Shown: positions 35,816 to 48,435 of the stretch, piece by piece
How positions within the stretch are numbered: position 1 is the stretch's first letter
Layout: each line of letters begins with the position of its first letter
Source: an uncultured Desulfobacter sp.
GTDB taxonomy: Bacteria; Desulfobacterota; Desulfobacteria; Desulfobacterales; Desulfobacteraceae
DNA length: 64,000 bases
Assembly (NCBI RefSeq): GCF_963677125.1
Contig: NZ_OY781882.1
Coordinates: 2,798,501 to 2,862,500 of the forward strand
Direction: 5' to 3'
The notes under the pieces: model-generated
What the model saw: only the letters and a program-made list of their open reading frames with translations
Database searches by the model: none
What the model was told of the DNA's origin: nothing
Program-made: the position numbers and the translations under genes

Positions 35816-38800
35816 GTATATCCCCCGTTAATGCCAGAAAAAATGAATCCCCCCAAACTTGCACGTTTATTAGCTTGAACAGAAATATGTGAACTCAAAT
35901 TACCGGCACTATTAAGGTTAGCTTCTCCAGTAGCAGAGAATTGTCCAGTTAAGCCAGGTATAGAAGCCCCTCCATTTATACCGGTAGAAAGTGCAATATT
36001 GTCATTATTTGCTTTTAATTTAACTGATAAATCACCAGCAATTTCTGCTCCTCTGCCTGCGGCAATAAAACCTTGAGCCTCCACACCAAGACTAGCAGCA
36101 GATTGGCTATTTCCATTTGCCATTGGGGTGTTAGGGTCATTATTAGCTGGGTTATAACTACCAGCAAGACCGACTCCAATTCCGATCCCCCCCCCAATAT
36201 TCCACCGTCCATTATTATTTCCAAAAGTTATATATCCCGCAAGACCGAAACCACCACCAAACGATACTTGCCATAAGCCTAGAGGGTCTACAGACATCAC
36301 AGGATTATTTTGGACGTACGCATATAGGTTAACATCCCCACCGTCAAATCCCAAAGGATCTTCGGAGATGAACCTGCCCATTGCCGGGTCATAATACCTG
36401 GCCCGCATGTAGTACCAGCCGTTGTCCTCGGCCATGACACCGTACTGACCCACAAACTTGAAGGGCTGTACCACATTTTCCTGCTGGTTGGCAATGGTGC
36501 CGAACGGGGTGTAGGCGTAGGCGTTGACTATGGTTTTGGTGTTGTCGGTCAGGGCCACGGTGTGGCCGGTGGCGTCAAAATGGTAGCAGTACAGGGTGCC
36601 TGCGGGTTCCACCATGGCCAAAAGGCCTGCGCCGTATATATAGTAGCGTTGGATCTGGTTTGACGCGTCAGCCTCGGCAAGCAGGTTGCCCGAAGCGTCA
36701 TAGATATACCGGGTGACGACGCCGTCGCGGTCTGCTTCCAGGCGGTTTCCGGCCCCGTCGTATCTGAACTGATGGGTTGTGTTTCCGGCAATGGATGTCA
36801 GGCGGTGTTCGGGGTCAAAGGTTAAGGTGTTGCCGTAGGCTGCGATGAGCTGGCCTTCATCGTCATATGTAAATGTGTTGGTGCCGTCGCTTTCTATCTG
36901 GTTGCCCGTGGTGCTGATAGTAAAAGTTCTGGTGGTTGCGGTGAGATCGGGTTCCAGGGGCACTTCCCGGGTTACCTGGGTGCGGTTGCCGTTTCCGTCC
37001 AGGGTAAACTGGTAAGTAGCGATGGCATCCCCGCCTGAAGCGGTGAGATTGTCAAGGCCGGTGAGACGGTCGGCATTGTCGTAACTATAGGTGATTACCG
37101 TCCCGTTGAACTGGGTCAGGGATTCAAGGCGGCCTGCGGGATCGTAGTCGTAGGTGGCGGTCCTGTCCATCCAGTCCGTAACGGTTTTCAGGCGGTTCAG
37201 CTCGTCATAGGTGTAGGTTACGGTCTTGTTGCCCGGATAGGTGAGTGTGGCCAGGTTACCGGCTTCATCAAAGGTGTAGGCAACCGAAAATCCGCCGGCA
37301 TCTGTTTTGGATATCAGGCGGTTGACAGCATCATAGGCAAAGGTTGTTGTGCCCAGGCTGTCCTGCATTTGTATGAGATTATCCCGGGTGTCATAGGTGT
37401 AGGTTGTGGGTGTTCCTGACGGGAAGGCTACTGTGTCGGGCTTGCCGGAATCCGTAAACGTGTATGTCACTGTGTCGTTGTTCCGGTCGGTTATGGTGTT
37501 TATTTTACCATCATCGTAATAGGTGATGGACATGGCGTTCAAGAAAGGATCCGTCCGGGTTTGAAGAAGCCCCCTGTCATCATAGACAAACGAGGTAGCG
37601 GACCCGCCCTGGTCGGTCAGGCCGGTCATGAGCCCGATGCCGTTATAGTTATAATCAACGGCAGGGGCTGAAGCGGTTTGGTTGGTATCCGGGTTGCCGT
37701 AATTATCATAGGTCAGGGTCGTGACAATGCCCCGGCCGTCTGTTGACGTATGGGGCAGACCGTTGGAATAGAATGTGGCAGAAGTCTCAATAGCCTGGCC
37801 GGATTTAGGCCAGACCGTGGTCTTTTCCAGGTGGTGCTCTGAATCATAATCGTTGTGGGTCACATGGCCCAGGTTGTCGGTGATATCCGTGAGCCGGAAC
37901 CGGGCATCATAGGTATTGACCGTTTCCTCCCCCAGGGCATTGACGGTGCGGACAAGGTTGTTGTTGCCGTCATATTCATAATTTGTGGTATTGCCCCTGG
38001 GGTCTGTTGTGGAAACAACATGGTTTTGGCCGTCATAGGTGTAACCCGTGGTGTTGCCCAGGGCGTCTTCCGAAGCAATGAGCCGCTTTTTGCGGTCATA
38101 GCGGGAGATGACCCGGTTGCCCTGACTGTCCTCTTCCACGCTCCGGTAGCCTGAATAATAGAGGTTATAGGTGGTATCTCCGGTCTGGCGGGGCACGGTC
38201 TGGGTCATGACCCGGCCCAGGGTGTCATGGATGTTAATGACTGTGGTGATACCTTCCGGATTTTGCAGGGTTTCCAGTTTGTGATCGTCAATATACCCGT
38301 AGTCCCAGACCTTGCCTTCCGGATCCGTGTATGAGGTCAAATTGTCATCCCCATAGCCGAAAGAGACGCTGCGGCCGGCGGAATCGCTTACCGAGGTTAG
38401 GAGATCACCGGTATACCCAATGGTCAGGGTGTGGTTGAAGCTGTCGGATACCGAGGATACTTTGCCGTTGGTATAGGTAAAATCAACGGTGTTGCCGTCA
38501 GCATCGGTGATGGTACCGGCACGGTGGTCGGTATTAAACTGGATAACCCGGTCAAACCGTTCCTCCATCCGGTACTGTCCGCTGGTCAGGGTCAGGGTGG
38601 CGTTTACGCCGGGCGGTTTGGCAAAGGATCCGTCCGGCAGGCGGATATAGGTGAGAAGATCTGATTCCAGGTGAAGGGACACGGCATTGTCAATAAGCTG
38701 GTCCATGCCCCACTTACCAATGAGAGATGAGGTTGCCCACTCTTTCACCCCCGGAGCTCCTGTCATAAGATCCAAGACCGCAACCGATGCCGCCATGATG

Positions 38801-41800
38801 GGCGCGGCATCGGTCGGCAGACGGTAGCCAAGGCCGGCTTCAGAGTTCGAATGGACTTCTGCATAGAGGTTGTAGTTGTGGGCCCAGCCAAACCCCAGGT
38901 CACCGTCTATATGGTGGTTGCCGCCAAAATAGGTTCTTTTAAAGACAAGCCCCCCGGCACCGCCGGACAGGGCAAGGTCCGTGTTGTTGTACATAAAATG
39001 ACCTGTGACCATATCAACCGGGTCGCCGTTGGGTTCTTTGTCCTGGGTAAGATCCGAATTGGTCGAGGTATTGGATTCTGCAACCACCGGTATAACATCG
39101 AGCGGGACATTGCTGCCGCCATAACCACCGTAATACCCCCCGCCGATAATCATGCCGCAGCTTTTGGAATCGCCGTCTTCGAAATATGATATGTATCCCT
39201 TACCGGCCCATTCCTGTAACCCGATCTGTGCGTTTTGGGGCAAAATAAAAATTGTTCCTTTAACAACGTCTGCTGCAAAACCGTTTTTATCATCATCACT
39301 GTATCCGGTAAGCTCAGGTTCAATGGCATCGTAGTTGGTATCGTTTACAAGGAAGATCTTATCCCCGTCATCGTTGGTCAGCTGCATCAGCTTGACCGTG
39401 GAGACAGCCGGGCGGTTGACCTGCATCTGTTCGAGAACCCCGTGTTCCAGGGCGCTGTCCATAAAATTGGTCGCTTTAAACAAGGCGTCTCCGGCATCAC
39501 TGTCGCCTGTTCTTGAAATACTTGCGCTTTGCTGGGCTTTAACGTCAATATAGTATCCTTGTTCCTGGGCCACGACACCGAATCTGTGGTGATCGACAGA
39601 CAAAACACCTGCAATTTCACTGAGAAGCTTATGGTTAAGATTGGTATCCCGCATCCAGGATGTACCCATGACATTGAGGGTTTCGGTGAGCACCTGCCGG
39701 GAATCGTCTGAAAATCCGGATATCCTGTAACCGGACATTTTCCGCTGGCGTTTGTCTAAAAGCCGCCCGTCATGGCTGCTTCCGAAATCGTATATAATCG
39801 TGTAAAAATTGCCTGATTCCCGTTTCATGGGATACTTGACAGGTCCCTGGTCCGCATATGTTCCATCTTTCCCAGGATAGGGATGGTCTATGGTTAAAAA
39901 CATATAATCCAGGTCCGTGCCGGTGACCGGTGCCGTCTCTTCTGCAATAAGGGTGTCGTCAAGCCAGAGCTGGGCCAATGGCGTTTCAAGGGTTTGTCCG
40001 GATAGGGAAAAATCAATATAGCTTGCCCGTCCGTCATATGAAAAATTAACGCGCACGGACGCCGTATGGCTTCCCACGCTGTCACCCTTGTATTCAACTT
40101 CAATTTCCCGTTCCTGCCCGGAAGAGAGCGTGTCCGCTGATGTATTGCCAATAAGTTCAAACCGGGCCGCATCCGTGCCCGTGATTTCAAGGCTTGTGAC
40201 AGACAGGTTTAAGCTTCCTGAGTTTTTGAGAATACAGTTGCCGGATTTGCTGTTCCCTATATATGTCTGCCAGGCGGGAGGATTGTAGGATCCTGTTAAG
40301 TCAGGTGAGTAATGGGTGCTTCCGGCCAGAACATTGGAATAGGTCCAGGTATAAGGTAATTCGTCATAGGTGAAGGCAAGCACCATGCCTGTAGCATGTG
40401 AGCCCCGGACATCTGCTTTATACTTAACACCCATATTTCTTGCAGCGCCTGGAGCAAGGGTTCCGGTTTCATAATTGGATGTGATCTGGAATCTGCCGGT
40501 ATCTCCTGTTGACAATACAATGTTGCTTGTCAATGCTAAAGATTTCGATCCGTTGTTCGTAAGTGTGGCAGTGGCCGTGCGCGGTTCGTCCAAAATAGAC
40601 TGTCCGAAATTGATACCGCCAAGGGAAATGTCCGGCGCATTGGCCACAACGCCGGTCAGATTGATATAGTCGGTTCCGATAACGGACCCGCTAAATTTCC
40701 ATTGAAACCTCAGTTGGCCCGTTTTGGTACCCGCCGACTGTCCGCTGTTGGAAAATTTAACTGTAACATCTACGCCTTGTCCCGGTGCCAAATTATGGGT
40801 TCCCGCCCCGGCGGTGATGGAATAAGCACTCTGGGGGTTGTTTGTCAGGCTTACGACAAGTTGAATAGTCACAGTATTATTGCTGGGGGCAGATGGGTTC
40901 CATGTTACCGAACTCGAACTTGCTCCCACCGAAGGCGGATAAATTCGCCCGAAATTCTGACTGGACGTTTCCAGCGCGCTTACCATGTCGCCGCCCTCAA
41001 TGTCCGGAGCCGTTACCTGCATGCCCGGTGAAAGGACCGAATCGGCAGGCAGGCCAGTTTCGACCCAGGACGGCTCTGCTATGAGAACAGCCGACGATTT
41101 TGCGTCTGCGTTTGTTAAGGGCAGAGGGGTTTCTGTTGAAAGAGCTGCCGTAGCACTGCCGGCTGTATCCTGATCCTGGTAGGATAAAGAGAGCCGTTTG
41201 CCCCCCAGGCTTGCAATATCTTTTGTTATATTTATTCCGCCGTGCCGGATGGTGACGGTATGGCTGTATTCTTCCGGGATTTCATCCCATGGGGTGTCCT
41301 GGGAATAAATTGTGAATCCGAGACTTGTGGGCAGTTCATCCAAATATTCAGGTACAATTTCCCTGCTGCCGATAATTTCTTCCATGGATGCATTGGGATA
41401 ATTATCCCGGATAAAAGCGGACAGATTCCCGGAATAGGTCGTCAACAGAGTATTGAGGCTTGTTTCATTCATACCCGCAATATAGTCGGTGCCCAGGGTA
41501 CCGCCTGCAGCCGAAAGCAGGGATGACCGGTCATATTCCATGGCGTCGGAAAGATTTATCCCTGAAGTGGTTTTATACGTCTTGAATGCCGGGTCAAATA
41601 CATAGGTGTTTCCATCAATGACTGCACGGACCCATACCCTGTCCATACGGCAGTAAGATCCGTAAGTATCGGCGGAAATCCCGCCGTTGTACAGTGCCTG
41701 GAGGATCAGGGCCGTACTGCCATCCACTGACAGCCAATGCTGCATATCCTGGTTATCGTCTCCCCCATAATAGGGGATCAGCATTCTGCCGTATACGTAT

Positions 41801-42030
41801 TGGGCCTGGTATCCGCTCTCCCTGAGAAGGGCGATCATTAAAGAGGCTTGGTCAAAGTCGTTGCCGGCTCCGTCGAAATACGTCATGGCCGCACCTTTCA
41901 GCGAGCCGAAATAGGGAACATAATCCACATGGTTCCGGACATATTCGTAAATCAGTTTGGGATCGTGGTTCAGGCCGCGCGCCAATTCAACAATTTCGGA
42001 GGTGATCTCTTCTGCAGAACTTTCTTCCAC
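35806..42030 (-). CDS. Large Rhs/YD-repeat polymorphic toxin
   Basis: The product is 2074 residues. Residues 1-170 form a transglutaminase-like fold whose catalytic cysteine is replaced (GNDFDQASLMIALL). Hydin/ASPM-like beta domains follow (about 380-690), then the Rhs opening NGDPVDMVTGHFMYN near 1010, and YD repeats making the encapsulating shell to about 1840. The core ends with YYMRARYYDPAMGRFISEDP and DPLGL. The variable tip (last 155 residues) is rich in Gly, Ala and Ser with no recognised nuclease motif. The start is GTG 42030, only 21 bp after ligA; there is no signal peptide, so the true N-terminus may have been lost. VgrG, PAAR or Tc export genes are absent. Confidence 0.88.
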   Translation of the reverse strand: MEESSAEEITSEIVELARGLNHDPKLIYEYVRNHVDYVPYFGSLKGAAMTYFDGAGNDFDQASLMIALLRESGYQAQYVYGRMLIPYYGGDDNQDMQHWLSVDGSTALILQALYNGGISADTYGSYCRMDRVWVRAVIDGNTYVFDPAFKTYKTTSGINLSDAMEYDRSSLLSAAGGTLGTDYIAGMNETSLNTLLTTYSGNLSAFIRDNYPNASMEEIIGSREIVPEYLDELPTSLGFTIYSQDTPWDEIPEEYSHTVTIRHGGINITKDIASLGGKRLSLSYQDQDTAGSATAALSTETPLPLTNADAKSSAVLIAEPSWVETGLPADSVLSPGMQVTAPDIEGGDMVSALETSSQNFGRIYPPSVGASSSSVTWNPSAPSNNTVTIQLVVSLTNNPQSAYSITAGAGTHNLAPGQGVDVTVKFSNSGQSAGTKTGQLRFQWKFSGSVIGTDYINLTGVVANAPDISLGGINFGQSILDEPRTATATLTNNGSKSLALTSNIVLSTGDTGRFQITSNYETGTLAPGAARNMGVKYKADVRGSHATGMVLAFTYDELPYTWTYSNVLAGSTHYSPDLTGSYNPPAWQTYIGNSKSGNCILKNSGSLNLSVTSLEITGTDAARFELIGNTSADTLSSGQEREIEVEYKGDSVGSHTASVRVNFSYDGRASYIDFSLSGQTLETPLAQLWLDDTLIAEETAPVTGTDLDYMFLTIDHPYPGKDGTYADQGPVKYPMKRESGNFYTIIYDFGSSHDGRLLDKRQRKMSGYRISGFSDDSRQVLTETLNVMGTSWMRDTNLNHKLLSEIAGVLSVDHHRFGVVAQEQGYYIDVKAQQSASISRTGDSDAGDALFKATNFMDSALEHGVLEQMQVNRPAVSTVKLMQLTNDDGDKIFLVNDTNYDAIEPELTGYSDDDKNGFAADVVKGTIFILPQNAQIGLQEWAGKGYISYFEDGDSKSCGMIIGGGYYGGYGGSNVPLDVIPVVAESNTSTNSDLTQDKEPNGDPVDMVTGHFMYNNTDLALSGGAGGLVFKRTYFGGNHHIDGDLGFGWAHNYNLYAEVHSNSEAGLGYRLPTDAAPIMAASVAVLDLMTGAPGVKEWATSSLIGKWGMDQLIDNAVSLHLESDLLTYIRLPDGSFAKPPGVNATLTLTSGQYRMEERFDRVIQFNTDHRAGTITDADGNTVDFTYTNGKVSSVSDSFNHTLTIGYTGDLLTSVSDSAGRSVSFGYGDDNLTSYTDPEGKVWDYGYIDDHKLETLQNPEGITTVINIHDTLGRVMTQTVPRQTGDTTYNLYYSGYRSVEEDSQGNRVISRYDRKKRLIASEDALGNTTGYTYDGQNHVVSTTDPRGNTTNYEYDGNNNLVRTVNALGEETVNTYDARFRLTDITDNLGHVTHNDYDSEHHLEKTTVWPKSGQAIETSATFYSNGLPHTSTDGRGIVTTLTYDNYGNPDTNQTASAPAVDYNYNGIGLMTGLTDQGGSATSFVYDDRGLLQTRTDPFLNAMSITYYDDGKINTITDRNNDTVTYTFTDSGKPDTVAFPSGTPTTYTYDTRDNLIQMQDSLGTTTFAYDAVNRLISKTDAGGFSVAYTFDEAGNLATLTYPGNKTVTYTYDELNRLKTVTDWMDRTATYDYDPAGRLESLTQFNGTVITYSYDNADRLTGLDNLTASGGDAIATYQFTLDGNGNRTQVTREVPLEPDLTATTRTFTISTTGNQIESDGTNTFTYDDEGQLIAAYGNTLTFDPEHRLTSIAGNTTHQFRYDGAGNRLEADRDGVVTRYIYDASGNLLAEADASNQIQRYYIYGAGLLAMVEPAGTLYCYHFDATGHTVALTDNTKTIVNAYAYTPFGTIANQQENVVQPFKFVGQYGVMAEDNGWYYMRARYYDPAMGRFISEDPLGFDGGDVNLYAYVQNNPVMSVDPLGLWQVSFGGGFGLAGYITFGNNNGRWNIGGGIGIGVGLAGSYNPANNDPNTPMANGNSQSAASLGVEAQGFIAAGRGAEIAGDLSVKLKANNDNIALSTGINGGASIPGLTGQFSATGEANLNSAGNLSSHISVQANKRASLGGFIFSGINGGYTWK

Positions 42031-42051
42031 AGATAAAGCAGATATATGCCT

Positions 42052-44842
<2,791 letters not shown>

Positions 44843-45168
44843 CTTTTACCTCATCAATAATGTCATACAGCCACATGACATCTTCTACGGAGAGCCTGCC
44901 CGCCTTCATGGGCGCACGGTCTGAACCGTCCTTTTTCTTCAGAATGCGAGGACCGACCTGTAGTTTGGGTTCACCCTGCCCATACTGCATAATAGAGATA
45001 ATCAATCCGGTTTCCTCGTTTTTCCACTCAGCTATCTTTTTATCCTGTTCGGGATCATATCCTGCCATATTTCCTCCTTTTATGAATGTAGTGCCTAATT
45101 AAAACGTTGTGTTTGGACGAAAAGTTGTCCAGATCCAAGGCGCAGATGGATGACTTTTGATTCAAACA

Positions 45169-46209
45169 CTAATGAACACAAATTCCTTTGGGGTCGATGG
45201 CCGTATCCAGTACCATTGCCCCATCAATGGGATCAAGAATTCCGTCCCACTGTACTTTCAGTCGATTAATATCTGTTTCTTGCCCAATGGCCCACAGACA
45301 ACCGCCCCCCCCTGCCCCAGTGAATCTGGCCCCGCAGCCCTCTGCTTTTGCCGATTCCCACAACTTCATACCGGTATTGTCCAGCACATCAGGGGTCATT
45401 TCACAACGAAGCGCCGTTTCCCGGTTCATTAACTGAGCCGCTTCTTTAAAGGAGAAGGCGCCCAAAGCACCGGCAAACTGCCGTGTAAGACGGGCAATAT
45501 CCTCAAAAGCATCATAAGCCTGCCCTGACCGAAAGTCATTCACCCACCGGGAGTTGACATCACTGGAGTCATGGGGAATGCCGCAATAGGCCACCAAAAG
45601 ATGGCGATTCAATAGTTCTATTTTTTTAATGGAGTCATACACCGGGCAGCGCAGGAACTCAGGCCCTTTATGCCCAAATGTCCATTCCCACAGGTTCACC
45701 CCGCCGAACGCTGCGGCTGTCTGGTCCTGCACACCGCACAGCACGCCTGCCACGGCGCCTTCCAGATAATGGGCCAGCCAGGCGATATGTTCGGGATTAA
45801 TCTGTTTTTCCAAAGCGGTATAAACGGCGGCAATAATGGCCACGGCAGCACAGGACGACCCGCCAAGGGCACTTCGGACAGGCGATGTTGATTCAATGTG
45901 CAGATGAATACCATGGGCATTAAAATACTGAAAAACGGCAAACATCAGCCCCATGGGACCATCCCATCCTTTGTCATCCATACTGCGATCAATGGTGTCA
46001 AAACCCTTGGAAGAGATCCTGATTTGCCCGGACGCCCACGGAGACAGATAAACATGAGTACGCATGTCAAGGGCCAGGTTCAAGGTCGCCGGTTTAAGGT
46101 CTGCCAGGGGCAGATAAAAGGTGGAGATATCCAGGGTACCGCCGAAATCAATGCGGCAGGGTACGGACACGTGTATCTGTTTTTTTTCAAGTATTGGCGC
46201 AAAGTTCAT
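45169..46209 (-). CDS. GHMP-family sugar or metabolite kinase
   Basis: A 346-residue small-molecule kinase. Motif 1 is VSVPCRIDFGGTLD near the N-terminus, motif 2 the ATP loop SPVRSALGGSSCAAVA (about 108-123), and motif 3 ARFTGAGGGGCLWA near 305. The arrangement resembles galactokinase-like and heptose-7-phosphate kinase-like members, but no neighbour indicates a sugar pathway. It overlaps recO by 4 bases. The substrate is unknown. Confidence 0.85.
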   Translation of the reverse strand: MNFAPILEKKQIHVSVPCRIDFGGTLDISTFYLPLADLKPATLNLALDMRTHVYLSPWASGQIRISSKGFDTIDRSMDDKGWDGPMGLMFAVFQYFNAHGIHLHIESTSPVRSALGGSSCAAVAIIAAVYTALEKQINPEHIAWLAHYLEGAVAGVLCGVQDQTAAAFGGVNLWEWTFGHKGPEFLRCPVYDSIKKIELLNRHLLVAYCGIPHDSSDVNSRWVNDFRSGQAYDAFEDIARLTRQFAGALGAFSFKEAAQLMNRETALRCEMTPDVLDNTGMKLWESAKAEGCGARFTGAGGGGCLWAIGQETDINRLKVQWDGILDPIDGAMVLDTAIDPKGICVH

Positions 46210-47021
46210 ATTTCAGATCTCATTTTATATAAAAAATTCAAACTGTTGAAATATCGACCGATATGAAATGGAATAAAGGATTCAAGCAAATTTTCTCCCT
46301 CCTGGATGGCAATGGGAGAAAACTTAATGCGGTCTGCCCGTGCCATCTCCACGGTATTGATCCAAGACAATTGCTTCAGGGTACCCTTGGACACCCAGCA
46401 CCCCTGGGCAGTACCGCCAAAAGGTCCGGCAGGCTCGTGCACCCCTTGTATACGGCCTTTACACTTGGGGCAGACCACCCGCCCCGCTTTAAAGTCAAAC
46501 CAAAGCCTGGCAGAATCAACAGCCTCTATACCTGTACAGCAGTCATCACACTGGTCAAGCCCGGGAGAAAATCCGGACAACCGCATAAAACGGATCTGAA
46601 ACAGCAGACTGATCACTTCAGTGCGAATACACCCATCATTCACCATCTCCAAGGCCGTGTAAAGCAACTCAAAAATCATAGGCTGGGCCTTCCCCTCTTC
46701 CAACCACTGGGTGACAATCTCCGTCCAGTAGGAGGCGTAAGCCGTGTTCACCACATTATACCGTATCTGAGGGAATCCATTCTCAAGGACCGTCTGACAC
46801 AAATTGATCATGGCGTCCTTATTTTTTTTGGGATAGACGCACTGGATATGATTCACCGAAAACAGATCCATGGCACCTGAAAAACGGCGCACGCTTTTTT
46901 TGGCATTTTTTGCCATCACACTGATCTTTCCTTTGTCCCGGGTCAAAAAGGTGATAATCAGGTCATGGTCTCCATATTCAATTTTGCGAAGCAGAATGGC
47001 GTCTGTGCTGAAATCGCCCAT
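46206..47021 (-). CDS. recO: DNA repair protein RecO
   Basis: The product is 271 residues and loads RecA by handing over SSB-coated single strands with RecR. It starts with MGDFSTDAILLRKIEYGDHD at ATG 47021; earlier in-frame codons overlap mgtE and are unlikely. An N-terminal OB fold (LITFLTRDKGKISVMAKNAKK) is followed by the helical domain and a zinc site CDDC...CPKC, normal for RecO. It starts 7 bp after mgtE and overlaps the GHMP kinase by 4 bases. Confidence 0.92.
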   Translation of the reverse strand: MGDFSTDAILLRKIEYGDHDLIITFLTRDKGKISVMAKNAKKSVRRFSGAMDLFSVNHIQCVYPKKNKDAMINLCQTVLENGFPQIRYNVVNTAYASYWTEIVTQWLEEGKAQPMIFELLYTALEMVNDGCIRTEVISLLFQIRFMRLSGFSPGLDQCDDCCTGIEAVDSARLWFDFKAGRVVCPKCKGRIQGVHEPAGPFGGTAQGCWVSKGTLKQLSWINTVEMARADRIKFSPIAIQEGENLLESFIPFHIGRYFNSLNFLYKMRSEI

Positions 47022-47028
47022 ATTGTCG

Positions 47029-48393
47029 TCAAAAACCAAGCAACAGCCTTGTAATTGTGAAATAACAGTAAACACTGATCAAGTCCATGGTGGTTGTAAC
47101 AAAGGGACCTGTGGCCACGGCCGGATCAATATTAAGCCGCTGAAAAATCATAGGCACCGAGGTCCCCACAAATGCTGCCACAGTCATGGAAGACAAAATT
47201 GAACATCCAACAACCACGGACAAGGCCCAGGAAAAAGATTCGGCCATAAAACTGAACTTGGCCACAGCTGCAATCAAACCACCATAGGTAATTCCTAGAA
47301 TGAATCCCACGCCAAGTTCCCTGGAAATAACCTTGGCAAAATCCCGGATATTCACCCGGCCCGTGGCAATCCCCCGGACCACAATGGTGGCGCTCTGGGT
47401 ACCGATATTCCCCCCCATGCCCATGATGATGGGTATAAATGCGGCAAGCCCTGTCAACTGGGCTAAAGTGGATTCAAACCGGCCGATGATAAAAAAGTTA
47501 GCAATGCCGCCAAGACAGCTTGCAAACAGCCAGGGCAAACGAATCCGGGTACCTTTGAGAATGGACTGGGTCTCAACATAATCTTCCCCCACACCCGCCA
47601 TTTTCAACATATCTTCAGTGGCGGTTTCGTGCAGGATGTCGATGACGTCATCCACGGTGACAATACCGATAATCCGGTTGTCATCATCCACAACCGGTAT
47701 GGCCAGAAAATCATATCGGGAAACCAGACGGGCCACAACTTCTCTATCCGTATAGGGCTTAACCGATACAATATCCTTGGACATGAAGTTTTTAAGGGGT
47801 TTGTCAGGAGATTCCACCACCAACTGACGCAAAGAACTGACCCCCACAAGCTTGCCATAGCTGTCTATCACATAGATATAAAACGGCATCTCAACATCAA
47901 GATACTTGTTCTGCAGTGCTTCGATAACCTCCTTGGCCTTGACGTCCTCTTCCAGGGCAACGAAATCCTTAACCATGAGGCTGCCGGCAGTATCCTCATC
48001 ATAGCTCATGATCTGCTCGACATTATAAGATTCTTCCTTTTTCATTTTGGACAGAATCTTGTCGGACAGGTCTTCGTCCAGACAGCCAAGCAATTCGGCG
48101 GCATCATCCGAGGCCATGTGGTCAAAAACCGTCACCAGTTTATCGAAATCCACAACTTTGACAAACTCCACAAAGGTCTTTTCAGGCAGGTGGGAAAACA
48201 GCAGCCCGATATCCTCAGGATTCTCCAGCAAGTCAAACAATTTTTCCTGGTTCAGTGGGGTCAGATGCTCAAAAACAATAGACAGGTCTGCCATATGGGT
48301 TTTTTTTATGATATTGAGCAGCTGTTTGCTGGCTCCCCGGCGTAATAATCGTGTGATGCTGTTTTCAAGTATCAGAATTTGCTCTTTTTGCAT
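47029..48393 (-). CDS. mgtE: Magnesium transporter MgtE
   Basis: A 454-residue channel-like Mg2+ importer. The order is standard: an N-terminal helical domain (1-130), paired CBS domains (about 130-255, including VVDDDNRIIGIVTVDDVIDI), a connecting helix, and five membrane helices from about 280 with the pore segment IPIIMGMGGNIGTQSATI. The cytoplasmic domains close the pore at high Mg2+. It lies between the SurA-like gene and recO. Confidence 0.95.
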   Translation of the reverse strand: MQKEQILILENSITRLLRRGASKQLLNIIKKTHMADLSIVFEHLTPLNQEKLFDLLENPEDIGLLFSHLPEKTFVEFVKVVDFDKLVTVFDHMASDDAAELLGCLDEDLSDKILSKMKKEESYNVEQIMSYDEDTAGSLMVKDFVALEEDVKAKEVIEALQNKYLDVEMPFYIYVIDSYGKLVGVSSLRQLVVESPDKPLKNFMSKDIVSVKPYTDREVVARLVSRYDFLAIPVVDDDNRIIGIVTVDDVIDILHETATEDMLKMAGVGEDYVETQSILKGTRIRLPWLFASCLGGIANFFIIGRFESTLAQLTGLAAFIPIIMGMGGNIGTQSATIVVRGIATGRVNIRDFAKVISRELGVGFILGITYGGLIAAVAKFSFMAESFSWALSVVVGCSILSSMTVAAFVGTSVPMIFQRLNIDPAVATGPFVTTTMDLISVYCYFTITRLLLGF

Positions 48394-48435
48394 GGATAAA
48401 TTTCCTTTCGGCAGACAGTATTGAAGGGCTCGGAT

